Below are positions 1-13,200 of a stretch of 64,000 nucleotides of DNA, piece by piece (position 1 is the stretch's first letter; every line of letters begins with the position of its first letter). Below the pieces are notes generated by a model. That model had not been told where the DNA came from and did not search any database. It saw only the letters and a list, made by a program, of their open reading frames with translations. Position numbers and translations under genes: made by a program. The stretch comes from Clavelina lepadiformis (taxonomy: Eukaryota; Chordata; Ascidiacea; Aplousobranchia; Clavelinidae): the NCBI RefSeq assembly GCF_947623445.1, contig NC_135247.1, positions 13,146,501-13,210,500 on the forward strand. The letters run 5' to 3'.

Positions 1-123
1 CAATATCTGTTAAATTTAGGTTATCCGGTGCAAGCCAAGCTTGCCTATCAAGCATTGGAGCACCATATCCTTGGTGTGGAAAAAACTCCTTGCAATAGAA
101 AGTATAAGTCACTGTTTCAATGA
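1..123 (+). CDS. 3' end of an unrecognised gene (partial, terminal exon)
   Basis: From base 1 one frame stays open for 40 codons and ends at TGA (121-123). The codons look protein-like (residue runs such as NLGYPVQAKLAYQALEHH and GVEKTPCNRKYKSLFQ), and base composition turns sharply AT-rich straight after the stop. This suggests the last part of a plus-strand coding exon whose 5' portion lies outside the window. I see no acceptor before it because the window begins inside it. I do not recognise the family. It could be a chance open frame, although 40 codons without a stop in such AT-rich surroundings is somewhat unlikely. Confidence 0.4.
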   Translation, partial: QYLLNLGYPVQAKLAYQALEHHILGVEKTPCNRKYKSLFQ

Positions 124-1224
124 TAATGTATTTAACTATGTATGTATTTATCATGATAATAATGTTTTCAACAATGTACAATTTATTTAATGTACAGTAT
201 GTCTTCATAATTATACTCATGTATTAATTATAAATGATAGTCCAGTAATGTATTCGGTAATGTATCTACAAGTTATTTAATGTATGTATGTATTCAAACT
301 GTTAGCTTATATACGAATGTCAATGTACAACAAATGACAACATTTCTGATTACATTTGTACTGAAATTATCACCTGTAGTGGTTGTGTAGTATGTATATA
401 TCCACCATTTCTTAATTTGAACACAAGTAATTAGCGTTGAATTAAATTTAGAAATTAGTCTACAAATACTACTAATAATTATAATCATTGGATATGTCGA
501 TTAATTAATTAGTCAACAAAACAAACTAATGAAAACAGGATAATTTAGCACTGTTTTTAGAGTAATTACTACATTCTTGTTGACTAACTGTTAGATTTAA
601 TTTTTACAGTATACAGACAGGCAAATTCATGCATAACTATTACGCAAATCTTCTTCCTAACAATTTAATGACTATTTCAGCGAAATCCAAATGGTACACA
701 AATGCAATTTTAGATCACCAAAGGAAAACTTGTTCTTGCCCTAAACCAAATAAATAAAATGTAAAAAAAAGTTAACATTTCGAGGAACTAATTTTTGGAA
801 TAAACTACCAAACAAGTACCAAAAATATTAATTCTCATATCAATTGAAAATTGGACTTTTGCAAGGGAAGTGCTTTTCGGATAATTGTGAATAGGGTGAT
901 GGATGTATGATTGTTAATTTCTTTTGCATCATATAGGTTGTTGATTTTTGATTTGATTAAAAAAAGTTTTTTTTGTTGCTTGTTCTGTTCATGTTTATCT
1001 GGTGCGTCTCTGTTTGCTGTTTTGTTTTTGCAGTGTTGTTTTAATTAATTAAGCATCAGTTTACTATTCGTTTTTTTTTCTATTTTGCAATAGAATCTGG
1101 GGCAGTTGACATTGATGACCGTGAGGTCTTTTCACTGCCCCCACCAATTAACTGTTTTTATACTTTTTGGTTTGCTTTTGAATGGTCAAATAAACTCTCT
1201 TTCTCTAAATTTGAACAATAAAAA

Positions 1225-1335
1225 GAAATAAAACAGAATCGAACTCCAGAACTCTAGCATGCAAGCCCCGCAACGCCTTCTTCCCGTATTAAACAAGAGT
1301 GATAAATCCATTAGTGAAAATTTTCCGGTCCAGAA
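1225..1335 (-). repeat. Decayed SINE-like repeat, copy 1
   Basis: This stretch aligns by eye with 63640-63765. Both contain GAxCTCC, then GCATxCxAGCCCC, GCCTTCTTC, and AGAGTGATAAA followed by a CCGGTC block. On the minus strand it carries GTTCGATTC, which resembles a polymerase III B box. The A-box part found in the other copy appears deleted here. It is probably a remnant of a tRNA-derived SINE. Confidence 0.4.
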
Positions 1336-1984
1336 TGAAATTGAAATTTAACTAGCCCACCTCATAGGGCCGAGAAAATCGTCAGGAAAAACAAGGAGAA
1401 TTTCAGTTTCGTGTTGTCGAGCACACAACAAGGTTAAAAAAGAGAAATCAAACAACAACGTTCGTTCAGACTAGTATAGTCCTATCTCAATAAAAACTCA
1501 ACATAACACAACCAAAACAAAAAGAAATCAAGAAAAGAAAAATCCCCGGCCTTCTGTTGCGTACATTGATATCCTATAAAAACGGATAGGTGATTTATAA
1601 GATCAAAGAGATTTAAATACTGTACTTAGAGATTTGTTTAAATCTTTTTGATAAGATATAGCAAAAGATTGTAGTCTGACAAAAATTTCGACAACACGTG
1701 GTGAGATATTACGCCATAAAATTAAAACTGTTTTGTGCTCATAAGGTGGTGCTGGGTTGAATTTTTTCCGTAACTGATGCTTTTGCCTATGAAATTAATT
1801 CTTCCCAAATCCAGCAATACCAATTAAAGCTTGTTTCCATTAGTTAAGTGTGGGCGGAGCTACGCATAAAAAAACAGGGACCCCATTGTTCCCTGATGGT
1901 AGTTATAAAGTAATGTGCCGAGATATTTTCCCCGATGATAACATAGTACACGATGATACCTGTATACTAAAAAAATAATTAGTC

Positions 1985-2372
1985 AAATTACTAAAAACTA
2001 TTACTATTCCGGTCAATTGATGCGAGCAAGTTAAATACCAGTGCTGTAAAGGTGAGTAATTTTTAGTTAATATTAGCAAATAAAAAGTGGGAATAACGAG
2101 TTACATTTCTCAGCGGAATCGATTAAAATTTTGGGTTAAATCACTGCATTTCTATCACGTCGCGCTTGGATCGTCATTTTAGAGTACAAGTTAATCAGCT
2201 CAAAATTACTACTTTTTCCGGCCAGTTGCGGCGATCAAATTAGATACTACCGTACAGGTGACCAAATTTCTGTTAATATTTGCAAATAAAAAATGGGGAA
2301 AACCGCATTGGATTTCTCAGCAGAATCGATTGTAACTTTCGGTCCAATCACTGCATTTCCTGTCACGCTGGT
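1985..2372. repeat. Diverged tandem duplication of about 210 bp
   Basis: Two adjacent copies (about 1985-2165 and 2195-2372) share the same order of blocks: CCGGyCAxTTG, GCAAATAAAAA, TTTCTCAGC followed by GAATCGATT, and ATCACTGCATTTC. They differ at many positions, so the duplication is old. No coding potential common to both copies is evident. Confidence 0.55.
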
Positions 2373-4460
2373 ATTAAATGGAATGTTGTTTGAGTACCCG
2401 TTAGGCTTATCTAAAATTTGTTTATTTGGTAAGTTATCATTTTTTATTTTGTTTGCTATTTTATACCGTATATTTTACATTATTTTGCTGTAATTCAACC
2501 TTCATCAATTGGCATGGGTGTTTAAATCACGCATGTTGTTTTGCGTTTGTGCGCAGCCTTGTCACGTTGCTTTGTCCTTTTGTTGTTTTGGGCTCTATGA
2601 TCTTGTTGGTTTTCTGCCAGAATGAAGGTGGTTTCAATCTCGCCATATCATCAAGCCAAACAAAACACCCAGTCAATGCAACATGCCATCGGATTAATTA
2701 TAATTATCGATGACACATGCCTTAGGTACCGCTCGGTATCTAAGACACATGTCACCGATATCGCTAAGCGCTAGGTATCCGAGACACTTCTCTCGAGGCA
2801 GGTGGTTTGTTACGACCCCTCCTCGACTTTTGCTGTGAGCACGTGCTCAGTTGAGATAGCCTAATTAAACTCGATTTAATAGTCCAAACCAAGTCAGCAT
2901 TGTGAACGTGGATGTGTGGGAAGCATTAAATGTAAGTTTTGGTACTGAAGTTAGGCTGGTTGATCAATCGCGTTTGGCTGCTTAGCTTAACGAAAAAAAG
3001 ATTTCAATATTACTACGGTAGTAGTGTGGTTAGGCTATGGCTTTTCAGTATGGTAAGCTTGCAGTTTAGCACAAGCCGAACTGCAGACTATGAAATTGAA
3101 TTGAAAGTCTTTGGAAACCGTGCATTTAGTTAGGTGATTCTACGGTATTTTAAACATATTTTTTTTAAACTTGCAAATAAAGGACAGATTTTCGTATTAA
3201 TGTTGAATAGCCTAGGCCTATAGCCTATGTACGTGCAATATGTACTAGGCCTATATATGAGTGTAACCGTTTATGATTTATGTTCGTTTCTTGACTTCAA
3301 ACGAACAGGCAAAACAAGCATTTAGTTGCAGTAATACCATGTTGATGTTTTCACTCCGAGTTACTACATACGCATGTTAACGGTGAAAGCGCATTTAAAA
3401 AGGTAATAATATGTTGGTGAAACGTTCAACGTAGCTCAGCAAAGACTCAATGAATACTTGTTGCTATTTGTGTTGGGCTACAAGCTGGAGCATAGTCATG
3501 GGGACGAGAGGCACCTTAGCCTCACACCAATGTTTGATAACGGAAAGTTTTGGGAAAGTCTCAGTTTAATAATTAATTCATGTTCTTAAACTTAAACTAA
3601 TAACAAGCCTTTAGAAAGGTACTTAAATATATCTCCATTGCTTTTGCATTCCCATATCAGCATAGAGTACTGTATTGATACGTTGTAATTGTTTTGTATT
3701 ATCTTATAACTTCTTCCCCTTTGACACACAGTGTGAAAATTCTTGCTTTATTTGCAGCATGTTTTAAAAAATATGTTTAACTAAACGCACTGTTTCAAAA
3801 AACTTTCAATTGTATTTTACAGTCCAAGCGAACCTGTATATTTTGGGGGCACTCGTCTTATAGTCTACTTGAATGTTTAAATCATTTAATAGTTCGTTAC
3901 TTTGTTATAGTGAACAGTCTATTCACAGCCTGGCATTTATTTTAGCATTTGCGATATATCTAACTACAGAAGAAAGAAAGGAAAAGCATCTATAAAAAAT
4001 TATATGTTTTTAGACATTCTTCGTTAGACGTCGTTCTAACATAATGGACCTAAAATAGGTTTTCAGTCGTCGCAGCGTTAAAAATGACCGTTCTGACGAT
4101 GCTATTGTGATGGGGAGAGTCCAAAATATCTTTGAAAATTTGTAAATTAAAAAGATTAACCAGAACATGTGACATAAATACTTTTAAACGTTTCCAGCTT
4201 ACTTTAAATACCTTGGATGTTTGGAAAGAGTTGCGCACGGTAACTGTTCAAAGCCGAATAAAAGTCGTGCAGAAGGTTGACAAACTGACTGCAAACCTTC
4301 TTTAGATATAATTCCACTTCTGATGCCACCTATGAGCTTCCAGAAGAACGAGTTCTTCAGAGACATCTGTTAAATATAATCTGGCTACTTCTCTGAATTT
4401 TTTGAGATCAAAACTTATTCTATCTAAAATTCAGAGTGTTGGTAGTTAACACAGGGCATT

Positions 4461-4787
4461 TTAAGTGTAAAGGCTCTTTTGTTTTGAGTCAAACTTACGT
4501 AGATATATTGGAATAAGGCAACTAATATTGTCGGCATTTCGGAACATGGTACTGAATCGTGCTTCAATTTCATCAATAAGGCTTGTCAAAAATGGTTTAA
4601 ACGTCTTGTCGAATAACATCTTTTTTAAGTCTCCGTTGCTTTCACCCACACTGTATCGGTGTAATAACAAAGAAATATGGTTTTCTTGCGCAACTTTATC
4701 ATAGACCTGTTTAAAATTTTCAAATCTAAGCCTTTGCAGTGACGCCTTTACACTGTTTATTTCTTCACATGCAGAAATGACATCCAT
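4461..4787 (-). pseudogene. hAT-like transposase fragment (relic)
   Basis: A 108-residue open frame starts with a charged helical stretch. It continues with NGDLKKMLFDKTFKPFLTSL and then IDEIEARFS, CLIP. The pattern of a hydrophobic F-x-P-F-L segment, then an acidic/basic ERF-S, then a leucine- or isoleucine-proline turn resembles the middle of the hAT-type (DUF4371/ZMYM-like) transposases common in animal genomes. No zinc finger, catalytic core or C-terminal dimerisation domain is visible on either side. A second minus-strand open frame at 5119-5355 may belong to the same relic but matches nothing I recognise. Taken as a decayed mobile-element fragment; it could instead be a host exon. Confidence 0.4.
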
Positions 4788-6404
4788 GTTCTGCTTTTAT
4801 AGTGCTTTACTGACGACAAGTAAAATTTCAGTAGCCAATCCGTATTTGCATTGCCACGGCGTTATTTGACAACAAAGACATTCTGCTTTGGAAGAGACTG
4901 CATAGTAAAAAAAATTCTTCAACTTGTAATAAAGCTTGCACGATGCTTGGATAAAAACTTAAGAAATTTGACAGCTGCCTGTGACGCTCCCCCTATCTCG
5001 TCTGACACAGCTTTGTTAGTTTCGCATAAGCTACTTTTGTGTTTCCTTCGAATTGCTGCTTTATCCACCTGCCAAAATGGATTCTAGTTTTGGTGGAGAA
5101 AGGAAAAATGTGATGATGTTACACATTACCTCGAGTGCTTGGCATAAATCTTTGATTTTGCAAGAACGCGTTAAAGCTATATTTGGAATTTAATGTGTGT
5201 ACAACGCTAACGTATGATCTTTTTGAATCAACACCTGGACTCACCGAAATCGTGGGGTCAAATGAAGATGAAGTGGTTGGTTGCTCTTGTTCTAATGACC
5301 GAGCGATAGCATCAACAACAGCATTTGTAGTTGCTTTAGTACAACTTCTACCCAAATTGAAAATGCCTAGCTGTTATGCTATGATCTTAAAGCAACTTCA
5401 AGTCTTAATTAATGTTATATGTCCATAGGGGCAAAAATAGTTTCCTTTCAATGAATTAGTTGCTGGCTTACTGCTCTTGAAACAGCACAATAATTGCTTC
5501 AGCTCTATTTTGTCATATCTCCCTTATAATAAACTCAACTGTCATTCTGCTGATAATCTAAATTTTCTCAATGAATTTATGATAATAATAGAGTGCAGTG
5601 GGGTTCGTTATCTTCCTTCCGTTGTCTCATAATAAAGCTGAAAATTTGACAAAAGTATCAACGTGAAAATCTGCAAAATTAAAAATTGTGAAATGAATCT
5701 GCAACGTTGCGTGGTACCAAGTGAGCATGCAGTTTTTTTTTCATTATTTTGTAGACGATGATTTACACCTACGACTTCTGCATGTATTTTTGCTGAAGCC
5801 CAAACTTTTAGGGATTGTGCAGAAAAGAACCAATTGATAATTCAATGTTTTTCAAACCATGGCTCACAACTCAAAGTTGCGTAAGATTTATACTAAAACC
5901 AGGCTTCTCAGTCTAAATTAGTTAATAGTAACACAAATAAACGATGGAAGTATATAGTCAGTATAGCTATTTATTAAGTGATTCCTAAGATTCGGTATTT
6001 TAGAATGCAAGAAAAAAATTTTATGTTGTGCAATAAAGATAGAATGTTACCAGAAGCACGGCCAATAAACCTTCACTAAAACTAGTGGAAGGTTTATCTT
6101 AGATAGTTGTAGCAGCAGCCCAATCCGAACCAGTTAGCAGTTAGTAGGATACATCTAGTAGTCCCAAGCTAATTCCAATATTACCAAAGCTATCCATTCC
6201 AAACTAACACAACGTCGGCCTATTCAGAAGCTAATATAGTTGATTAGTAGTCTACTGTAACCCTGTGATTTTGGTATATTTCTGGTTTGGCTGAAACTGT
6301 ATGACAACATTTCCGATTTATGTGATTTCGAAAAAACTTCTACCTCAGTGAAGCAGTGATCCCCTCATTTGGTGAGCAGAGAGGATAAACCTTAAGCATA
6401 CAAC

Positions 6405-8884
6405 ATGGTAAGTATTTCATGGTTATGTACTGTATTTTATGTTTTGTTTTTTTTTCTCACCAAGTTTTGTTTACATAAACAATTACTTGGTTTAACTCTG
6501 TCATAACCATTGATTGTCTAGATCAGTGGTTCTTAAACTGGGGGGCGTGTAAGATTCATAAGGGGGGCACGAGAGATGACAAATGTGCATTATCTTCTAC
6601 ATTCTTCGTTAAAGATGTGCATTATCTTCTACAAAGCCTCGAGTTAAATGTTTGGTTTCCCAAAAACAACTACATCCGTCACATTAATGAAAGTTAATTG
6701 AAAATAAATTGTTGTTTTGTTTAATAGTTTTTTATTTTGCAATGAGGTGGGCGCGGATTTTTTAGGTACCGTCAAGGGGGGGCGTGTGCCAAAAAGTTTA
6801 AGAACCCCTGGTCTAGACTCTAGCTTATGAAAAAAGTAAAGAAAATTCATCTTAATATAGGATACTGAAGATATTAACCCAAAGGCATATCCACTTGCTG
6901 ATGCAGCTCTAACTAAGACCATACTTGATTTGGTGCAGCAAGCAGCAAATTATAAACAGCTACGAAAAGGAGCAAATGAAGGTGACAAGTTTCGTGCTTT
7001 GAGCTTTTTAATTCTTACTCGAAGTTTTATTGCAATTGTTATTAAACTGAAATGGCTGCCTTGGTAGGTATTTAAGCACAAAATTATACATCCAGTTAAA
7101 AGCTATATAGGTAAACATATTCCGATGAAGTCCTTAAATTTAGACATCCACTCCAAACTAAAATTATTCACAAGATGGCCAGGTGCTTTCTTAATGTTAT
7201 AATAGTTGATTAAATGTAACAGAAAGAAACACTTTCGTTGAAATAGGACAGCCTCTTGCTAACACGTTATTTACCAATGTTTTTGTTAATATATTGATGT
7301 ACTTAGTGTGTTCTTTCTACATATCTTCAACAGCTACGAAAACATTGAATCGGGGCATTTCGGAATTGATTATACTATCTGCTGATGCAGAACCAATTGA
7401 GATTTTACTGCATCTGCCACTCTTGTGTGAAGATAAAAATGTTCCATATGTTTTTGTCAAATCCAAACAAGGTAAAGATTTTTTTGATGGGTAGCTATAA
7501 TATTAATAGAGGCAGATATCTAGGTAGTGATATTTGGTAGGAATGCTAAGCCTAAACTGCAAAAAGTGAAGAATTTCCAGTTAATTTGAACATGCAACCT
7601 AATCTTTTTATTATGCTATTCATGAGTTTTCGTATGAATTTTATTTAATTATAGTTGTGAATACATTTTTTATCGTTGTGCATCGGCTCCTTTTGTTGCA
7701 ATCGTATTATTCTTACACTAATAACAGCCAAGTGTGTTGAAAGCAATCTGGGACAGCATGTCAACCTCCTATTACGGCATGTTAAAGGTTATGAAAAACA
7801 TTACAATTCATATACCAGGGCATAGTACATGGGATAAGTTTGTGGGAATCGTAAAAGTCAGAACGTATTTTTCATATTGTACATGGAAGTATGTGCAGCC
7901 TAGTGGAAGAGTAGAACCCTACTTAAACAATGACAAAGAACAGGAAAGTTTATTTTTGATTTGTAGACTAATTTACAATGGACATGTATCTGTCTGGGTT
8001 GACAAAAATGGCATGTGCACTTGTGCAGTACGGTAAAGTTGCATAAAAATTACATAATATTTCACATTGCAGCTACATAACAGAAATTGGTTGCCCAGCT
8101 CCTTATATTATGACGTGATTTTGTTGATTTCAATATAGTCTATACCAGGGCTTCCCAAACTGGGGGTCGCGACCCCGCAAGGGGTCGCGTAACGAACTTC
8201 AGGGGTCGCACAGCGTATACCAATTTTACATGAAGTACAAAATACAATCAAAACAAAATATCGTTCCAGCCTAATCAATATTGAAACCGCCTTGAGACCA
8301 GCATTAACAGATATTGAGCCACGGCTGGACTTGCTTTGTAGCAGAAAGCAGTCGCACCAATCACACTGAATAAAATGTGTGTGCTTTTTTGTTTCCAATA
8401 GCCTACATATGTGTAAAGTAGTAAGTAGGCTTTGAGTTCTGGTTGCTTGAATTCAGTCTTTGCATCTCAATAAATGTCACTAATGACTAATGTATATTTC
8501 GCACTGCTAATCAATTTAAACGTGAAGGATCCCGGAAAACTTCAGAAATTTGAAAGGGGTCGCGAGCAAAAAAGTTTGGGAAGCCCTGGTCTATACTGTA
8601 TATGCTTTCATCCAATATTAAAATCAGTTGTATGATCCATTGTACAGAAAACATACAACTCATCTTCTGAAGTAATTTTGTGGCTTTGTCTCTGACGACA
8701 GTATGGTTTTATTTTATCACTTTGAAGAACGTTAAAATTTTGCTTTTTTTGTGTTGCAGCTCTTGGCAGAGCATGTGGTGTATCACGCCCAGTCATAGCA
8801 GCCTCTATTACAGTAAAGGAAGGTTCACAACTGAAGCCTCAAATCGATAACCTTCGATCAAATATTGAAAAACTGCTTGTGTAA
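6405..8884 (+). CDS. SNU13: SNU13 / NHP2L1 (15.5K) snRNP and box C/D protein, complete
   Basis: Four exons (6405-6407, 6861-6981, 7334-7471, 8760-8884) join in phase to give 128 residues, the same length as the human protein. The first coding exon is only the ATG. The product is the L7Ae-family kink-turn RNA binder of U4 snRNA in the tri-snRNP and of box C/D snoRNPs, so it acts in the nucleus and nucleolus. Family landmarks are present: NPKAYPLAD (7-15), [18 protein letters not shown] with the kink-turn contacts N40, E41 and K44, then [20 protein letters not shown] and a conserved C-terminal helix ending KLLV. Identity to the human protein is high throughout. Introns 1 and 3 each carry a hAT-type insertion. 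AATAAA lies 22 bp after the stop. Identification is secure. Confidence 0.97.
6524..6810. mobile_element. Short non-autonomous hAT element in SNU13 intron 1
   Basis: It begins CAGTGGTTCTTAAACT and ends AGTTTAAGAACCCCTG, an imperfect terminal inverted repeat. The flanks are GTCTAGAT (6516-6523) and GTCTAGAC (6811-6818), an 8-bp target-site duplication with one mismatch, which is the hAT signature. It is 287 bp long with no transposase. Confidence 0.85.
8146..8588. mobile_element. Non-autonomous hAT element in SNU13 intron 3
   Basis: A 443-bp element with terminal inverted repeats CAGGGCTTCCCAAACT and AGTTTGGGAAGCCCTG. It is flanked by a perfect 8-bp duplication GTCTATAC (8138-8145 and 8589-8596). 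Inside each end is a GGGGTCGCG-type block. A 96-codon minus-strand frame covers part of it but shows no transposase features. Confidence 0.9.
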
Positions 8885-8905
8885 TTGTGTAATGATGATG
8901 ACTAG

Positions 8906-8911
8906 AATAAA
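8906..8911 (+). promoter_or_regulatory. Polyadenylation signal of SNU13
   Basis: Canonical AATAAA, 22 bp downstream of the SNU13 stop codon, consistent with a very short 3' UTR. Confidence 0.7.
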
Positions 8912-10280
8912 GTCTCATAGAAGTTGTGTTATCATCTGAACTTTCAGTCTGTCATTGCCCGATATGTACTGTGTGTGTAAGATTGTAAGGTCAGGAATAG
9001 CCTTCAACATTGGAACCAGCGTTTTTATTTTAAAAACTTATCAATATATCCACATTAGGTGAGGCATTTTGTATACTCTAGAGCAGTGGTTCCCAACCTT
9101 TTTTGCGTCGGGGTCGAATTTCAAACTTCAAAGTACGTATGGAGCCACATGAAAACACTCAAGTAATTAGAACGAAAATTTTAAAGTATGAACCAAAGAA
9201 TAGCAACACTAACAAGAAAAATAACACAAATCAATTTAATGTCCAACTGACAAGTCAAAAAATAATCCCCCTGAAATATTATAAATAGAATTTTTATATT
9301 TTTCGTGGGATTTTCAGGGGTTAATGAGAGCCGCGGTTGGGAATCTAGAGGGAGACCATAAAAGCGTGGAAAAGTTACTCAGGGTGCGTTTTTGTTAGTA
9401 GGTCTATGGCAAAGTTATGATGGTTAGTTTTGGTCAAAAAAATTATAAATGCCTGTGTCATAGTCAAGTTTTCGCCTCTATGCAGGATGTTTTGGTAAGT
9501 TAATTTTGCACCATCTTAAACCCTAGCAACTGACGAACGTTGTAAATTTGAAATGGTGCCGCAAAGGTCATTCAATATAGCAAGTTCTATCAACACAATT
9601 GGTAATGTATTTGTCGTTTTATTGTTTGAAAAACCTTAAATTTTGGTTGGTTCTGGTATTGTCTGTTTCATCGATACAGTGTATTCATGCAGAGCATTTG
9701 TGACAGTTTTATATTAATCCTAATTTGAGGTGTTGACAAATTTTCGGTAAAATACAGTAACTCTATCTGTTACAAAAAAACAACAAATTCGTAAACGCAC
9801 ACTGAAAATTTGGTAACCTAGGCTCGAGCGGTGATAAATTGTTGCTAAGTTCATCAAGTGGTATCCTTCCTCTGACGATAGATATTCCTGTACCAATATC
9901 TTTGATACTTCATAATATCGGTTGGAAATGACAGACCACAGTTTTTTGTTTTTATATTTTTGCTCTTTCTTTTTAATATCAAGAACCGCATAGCACTAGA
10001 AAGTATGCGGAGTGACAGCTGAAAAAATAATCCTTATTTTTCTGTTTAAGTTCATGACTGGTATCCTTCCATTGGTAAACACGTAGCCTGCATGTAGCAG
10101 CCAAACTTTAGGTTGTAATCATTTGGTGAATTTTTTTCTACACTGGTAACACACCTGTAATTAAACAAGTTTGGTGTCTCAGCACTACAAGAGCAACAAC
10201 CGCTTAGATGCAATAAACAAGTTTCTGAGCGTTGAAAATATATTTTGTGCTCATTGGAGTCTGTTTCTCCAATTACGTCG
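8912..10280. other. Intergenic region between SNU13 and the convergent minus-strand gene
   Basis: Apart from the hAT copy at 9084-9344 I see nothing supportable. The two neighbouring genes converge here, so it should contain the 3' UTR of the minus-strand gene, but no clean AATAAA was found on that strand. Confidence 0.5.
9084..9344 (+). mobile_element. Degenerate hAT-type element, copy in plus orientation
   Basis: Starts CAGTGGTTCCCAACC directly after CTCTAGAG (9076-9083) and ends near CGGTTGGGAAT, followed by CTAGAG. The right terminus and one duplication copy are eroded. A second copy, in opposite orientation, lies at about 62125-62336: both translate in one frame to a shared GRISxFxVRMEPHENTQV stretch, so the homology is clear. 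The open frame is probably not functional. Confidence 0.7.
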
Positions 10281-13200
10281 TTATACTTTTACTATACCTG
10301 CTCCATATAAAATGGCAGTGAGCAATGAAATCGTGCAAAGAAGCGTTGGTATAAAAATCCACAAAAAATGGCTCAAAAATGTCTTTTTGGAGCAGTCCAG
10401 AAGATCATGTATTTGAACGTATCTGAAAAATAATCATACTGAAAATATGAAAAAGTTAAATCGGGCAAATAATTTACAGCAATACTGCATTGCATAAGCA
10501 GTTATGATCAACGACTAGAAAACTAGGTTATTTTATTTGTAGTTTGACACTAACCTTGGTGGAAAAGCAACAGTTGCTTTAATATCTTGTCGTTTGGATT
10601 TTGTACCTTGCAATGAATTTGGTTTGGCAGTAACTTCATATGGCAAACTATGATCAACATTCGACTTTCGCAAAAACTGCATAAGTTTTATATTTCAAAA
10701 TAACTATAATGTTGTCAGGCCGTCGGTGGCAATTTTTTTAAAGTTTTGCGGTTTAATTGCAACTATTTTATTATTTAGGCCTAAGTATCTTTGCTTACTG
10801 CCCTACGATACAAGACGTGACTTCCATTCACCTTTTGAACAGTTTTCATCCATTCCTTTTCGGTACATTCGGCAGAAGCTCTTGCGCTAATGTTTATTGG
10901 ATAAACTGTAGGTCCAATTGAATTGGGTAAATTCGAATTTTTATTTCGTGACTCATAATTTTGGGGTCTGCATGAGACTAATTTAGTATCAACGTATAGT
11001 GCCAATTAAGACTAAGCAAATGTAAAAAAATTCACTTACCGACTACCGAATTCTGGGCTTACACGTCGATCATTGCGTGAGTGAGAATGTCTTGACTTGT
11101 TTTGTCGGTGAGAACCTTGAGACCTAAATTTTTTTAAAACTGCAGTTACCGTCAAAAATGCTAAAATTGTACTGGAAAGCAAACAAACTAAAGCGGAGTG
11201 TCATACCAGCCTCTAAGTTGAGTATTGCGATCTCCTGTAATTCCGAGATGTTTGCAAAAACTCTGGTTTTGTACCTTTTCAATATCCTCGTCTGGTTGCA
11301 CTCGCATTGAATCACGTGATTGTTGAAAGCGACCGTCCGACTGTAAACGCCGTTCGTGTCTATGTAATACAAACTGAATTAATATGTAGGCCTACTTATC
11401 ATGGTTATAATGGCCGGTATAGCAGTGGTGCTGTGTCTGCGCATAAATAAAAACGCCCGTTACGATTTTTTAATAACATGTATATGGTATAACAATCATG
11501 CATTGGTTGGACTTGGAACCAGTTGAGGGTGTAAGCTTCCAAGAATAAAATTATTTTGATCGAGATAAAAAACTATTAATGCGCTACCTTACAGCGTCAA
11601 AAAATGGCATTGGTTTCTCCATGTAAGATCTCATGAAAGGCAGCTGGGAATAATAACGTTCACGTGATGGTAAAAGAATGCTAGAGCGGGCTGTTGCCAT
11701 TGATGTGCTTGAATGTATTCTCTCGGTTTGCAATTCACTTGATTTTAAATCCATTCTGTAAATATTCTTCAGTAATACATGCAGTCCTCCATACAATATA
11801 CCTATATTCAGCGTACAGTGGTTTCTTCTCCGACATTAAGCTACTCTCGAATCGATTAAACTTAAAGAAAACAATTAATTTAATTTAAAAAAAATTAAAT
11901 TAATCTTTAAAAAACTTCAAACCTGAAACAGCCTGTAAACATTTAGAGAAATCAAACAAAAAACATGTTTTATTTTAAAGCTTAAATATGTGGTGAATAA
12001 CATAATCCTTATAATTATATTATAGAAGCCTACAGTTTATCTTATAATAGATTTACATATCTCGCCTTGGGGTAACTTCTGTGAGAAGATCAGCTCTGGA
12101 TGGACTAAAGTCACCAATCTCATCATACAAACGGTGTATGTCACTATTATCTTCATCGCTGGAAAGATCTAGATGCAGAAATAATGTGTCCTGTTAAATA
12201 TGATTGTGCGCTGTATTCGCACTATATATACAGGCAATAGATAGGTGTTATGCATTACACTATGTCACAGTGACTATTATTATATTAGCTCAATGCCCTA
12301 TCTCAATATTATAAACAAGGCTACTTGTATATACCACCTTTATGAAGCTTTTAGTTAATAACAGTTAATTAATTATAGCTTTCCAAGCAAAGTTTTGTTA
12401 TCCAAGAATAGTTACAATAAGAATCTTCGCCTGGGTTTGGGCTCAGTGAATCTTCAGAAAAATCACTTTCCCCAATCTCGCTGCTTAGATCAGAATAGGA
12501 TAAACCGCTGTTTGGACGTAGGCTGCAGAGATAAAAAGCCGTTAGATTTTCTTCATAAGTCCAAAAATACCTCATAGTGACATTGACATAATACACAGGT
12601 TGTATGTAAATATTGAGTAGCCTAGTATAGGCTATACTATACAATTAACAAAGGTAAAAGTTTAGATTAACTTTTTTTTCTTTTAACAACAAAAAGGCTC
12701 ATACACGTAGGCTAAAAGAGCTATTAACAAAACGATAACTTTTATTACAACCCCAAAACAGTAACCTCTGATTTTACCTGTCATTGCAGTCAGATTCTAA
12801 TTCAACGTCAGTATACTCCTGATAATCATACTCTGGTTCACGAATTCGGACACCAATCTTGGATTTTGTATGAAAAGACGACTGTTTCATGGTGTGTTTT
12901 GAGCTCATGCACTTGATTACAAAATATTAAAGTGCTTTTATTAAATTCACATGCTATTTTCACGTTCATTTATAGTAAGTACTGTAGTTTATTTTACGTA
13001 CAAACTCGTCATTAGCAAGAGTGCCGGTTTTGAGTGCGCTTTTTAGTGGAATCATTACTGGGAGTTCATTTGTTCTTGACAAATGTTCGCTTCTTGCTTT
13101 AAGCTTAGAATACTGCAACAAAAATATCTTTAAAGGTGACGGTTTCTGAAGAAAAGATCTAGGTTTTCTTCTTACGCGGTTTCCAAACAATGCTCTTCTC

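Larger units (their letters stand above)
124..6404. other. Intergenic region upstream of SNU13
   Basis: No supported gene. It begins with AT-rich DNA carrying degenerate AATGTATGT-like repeats (about 125-300), then holds an old SINE-like fragment, a diverged tandem duplication near 2 kb and a hAT-like relic near 4.5 kb, all listed separately. An inverted repeat GGGGCAGT...ACTGCCCC lies near 1099-1142. The short open frames at 2.3-3.1 kb have no domain, no splice context and no codon bias that I can see. Confidence 0.6.

Noticed and set aside
2293..2713. Open frames over the second copy of the 2-kb tandem duplication
   Set aside because: The frame is not conserved in the first copy.
7734..8036. 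100-codon frame in SNU13 intron 3
   Set aside because: No domain and no splice fit to SNU13, whose exons on both sides are complete.
12054..12168. A gene end at the TAA following RRDM, making two genes of the 10.3-16.6 kb region
   Set aside because: The GTAAAT donor at that point joins in phase to the next exon, and everything downstream continues the frame.
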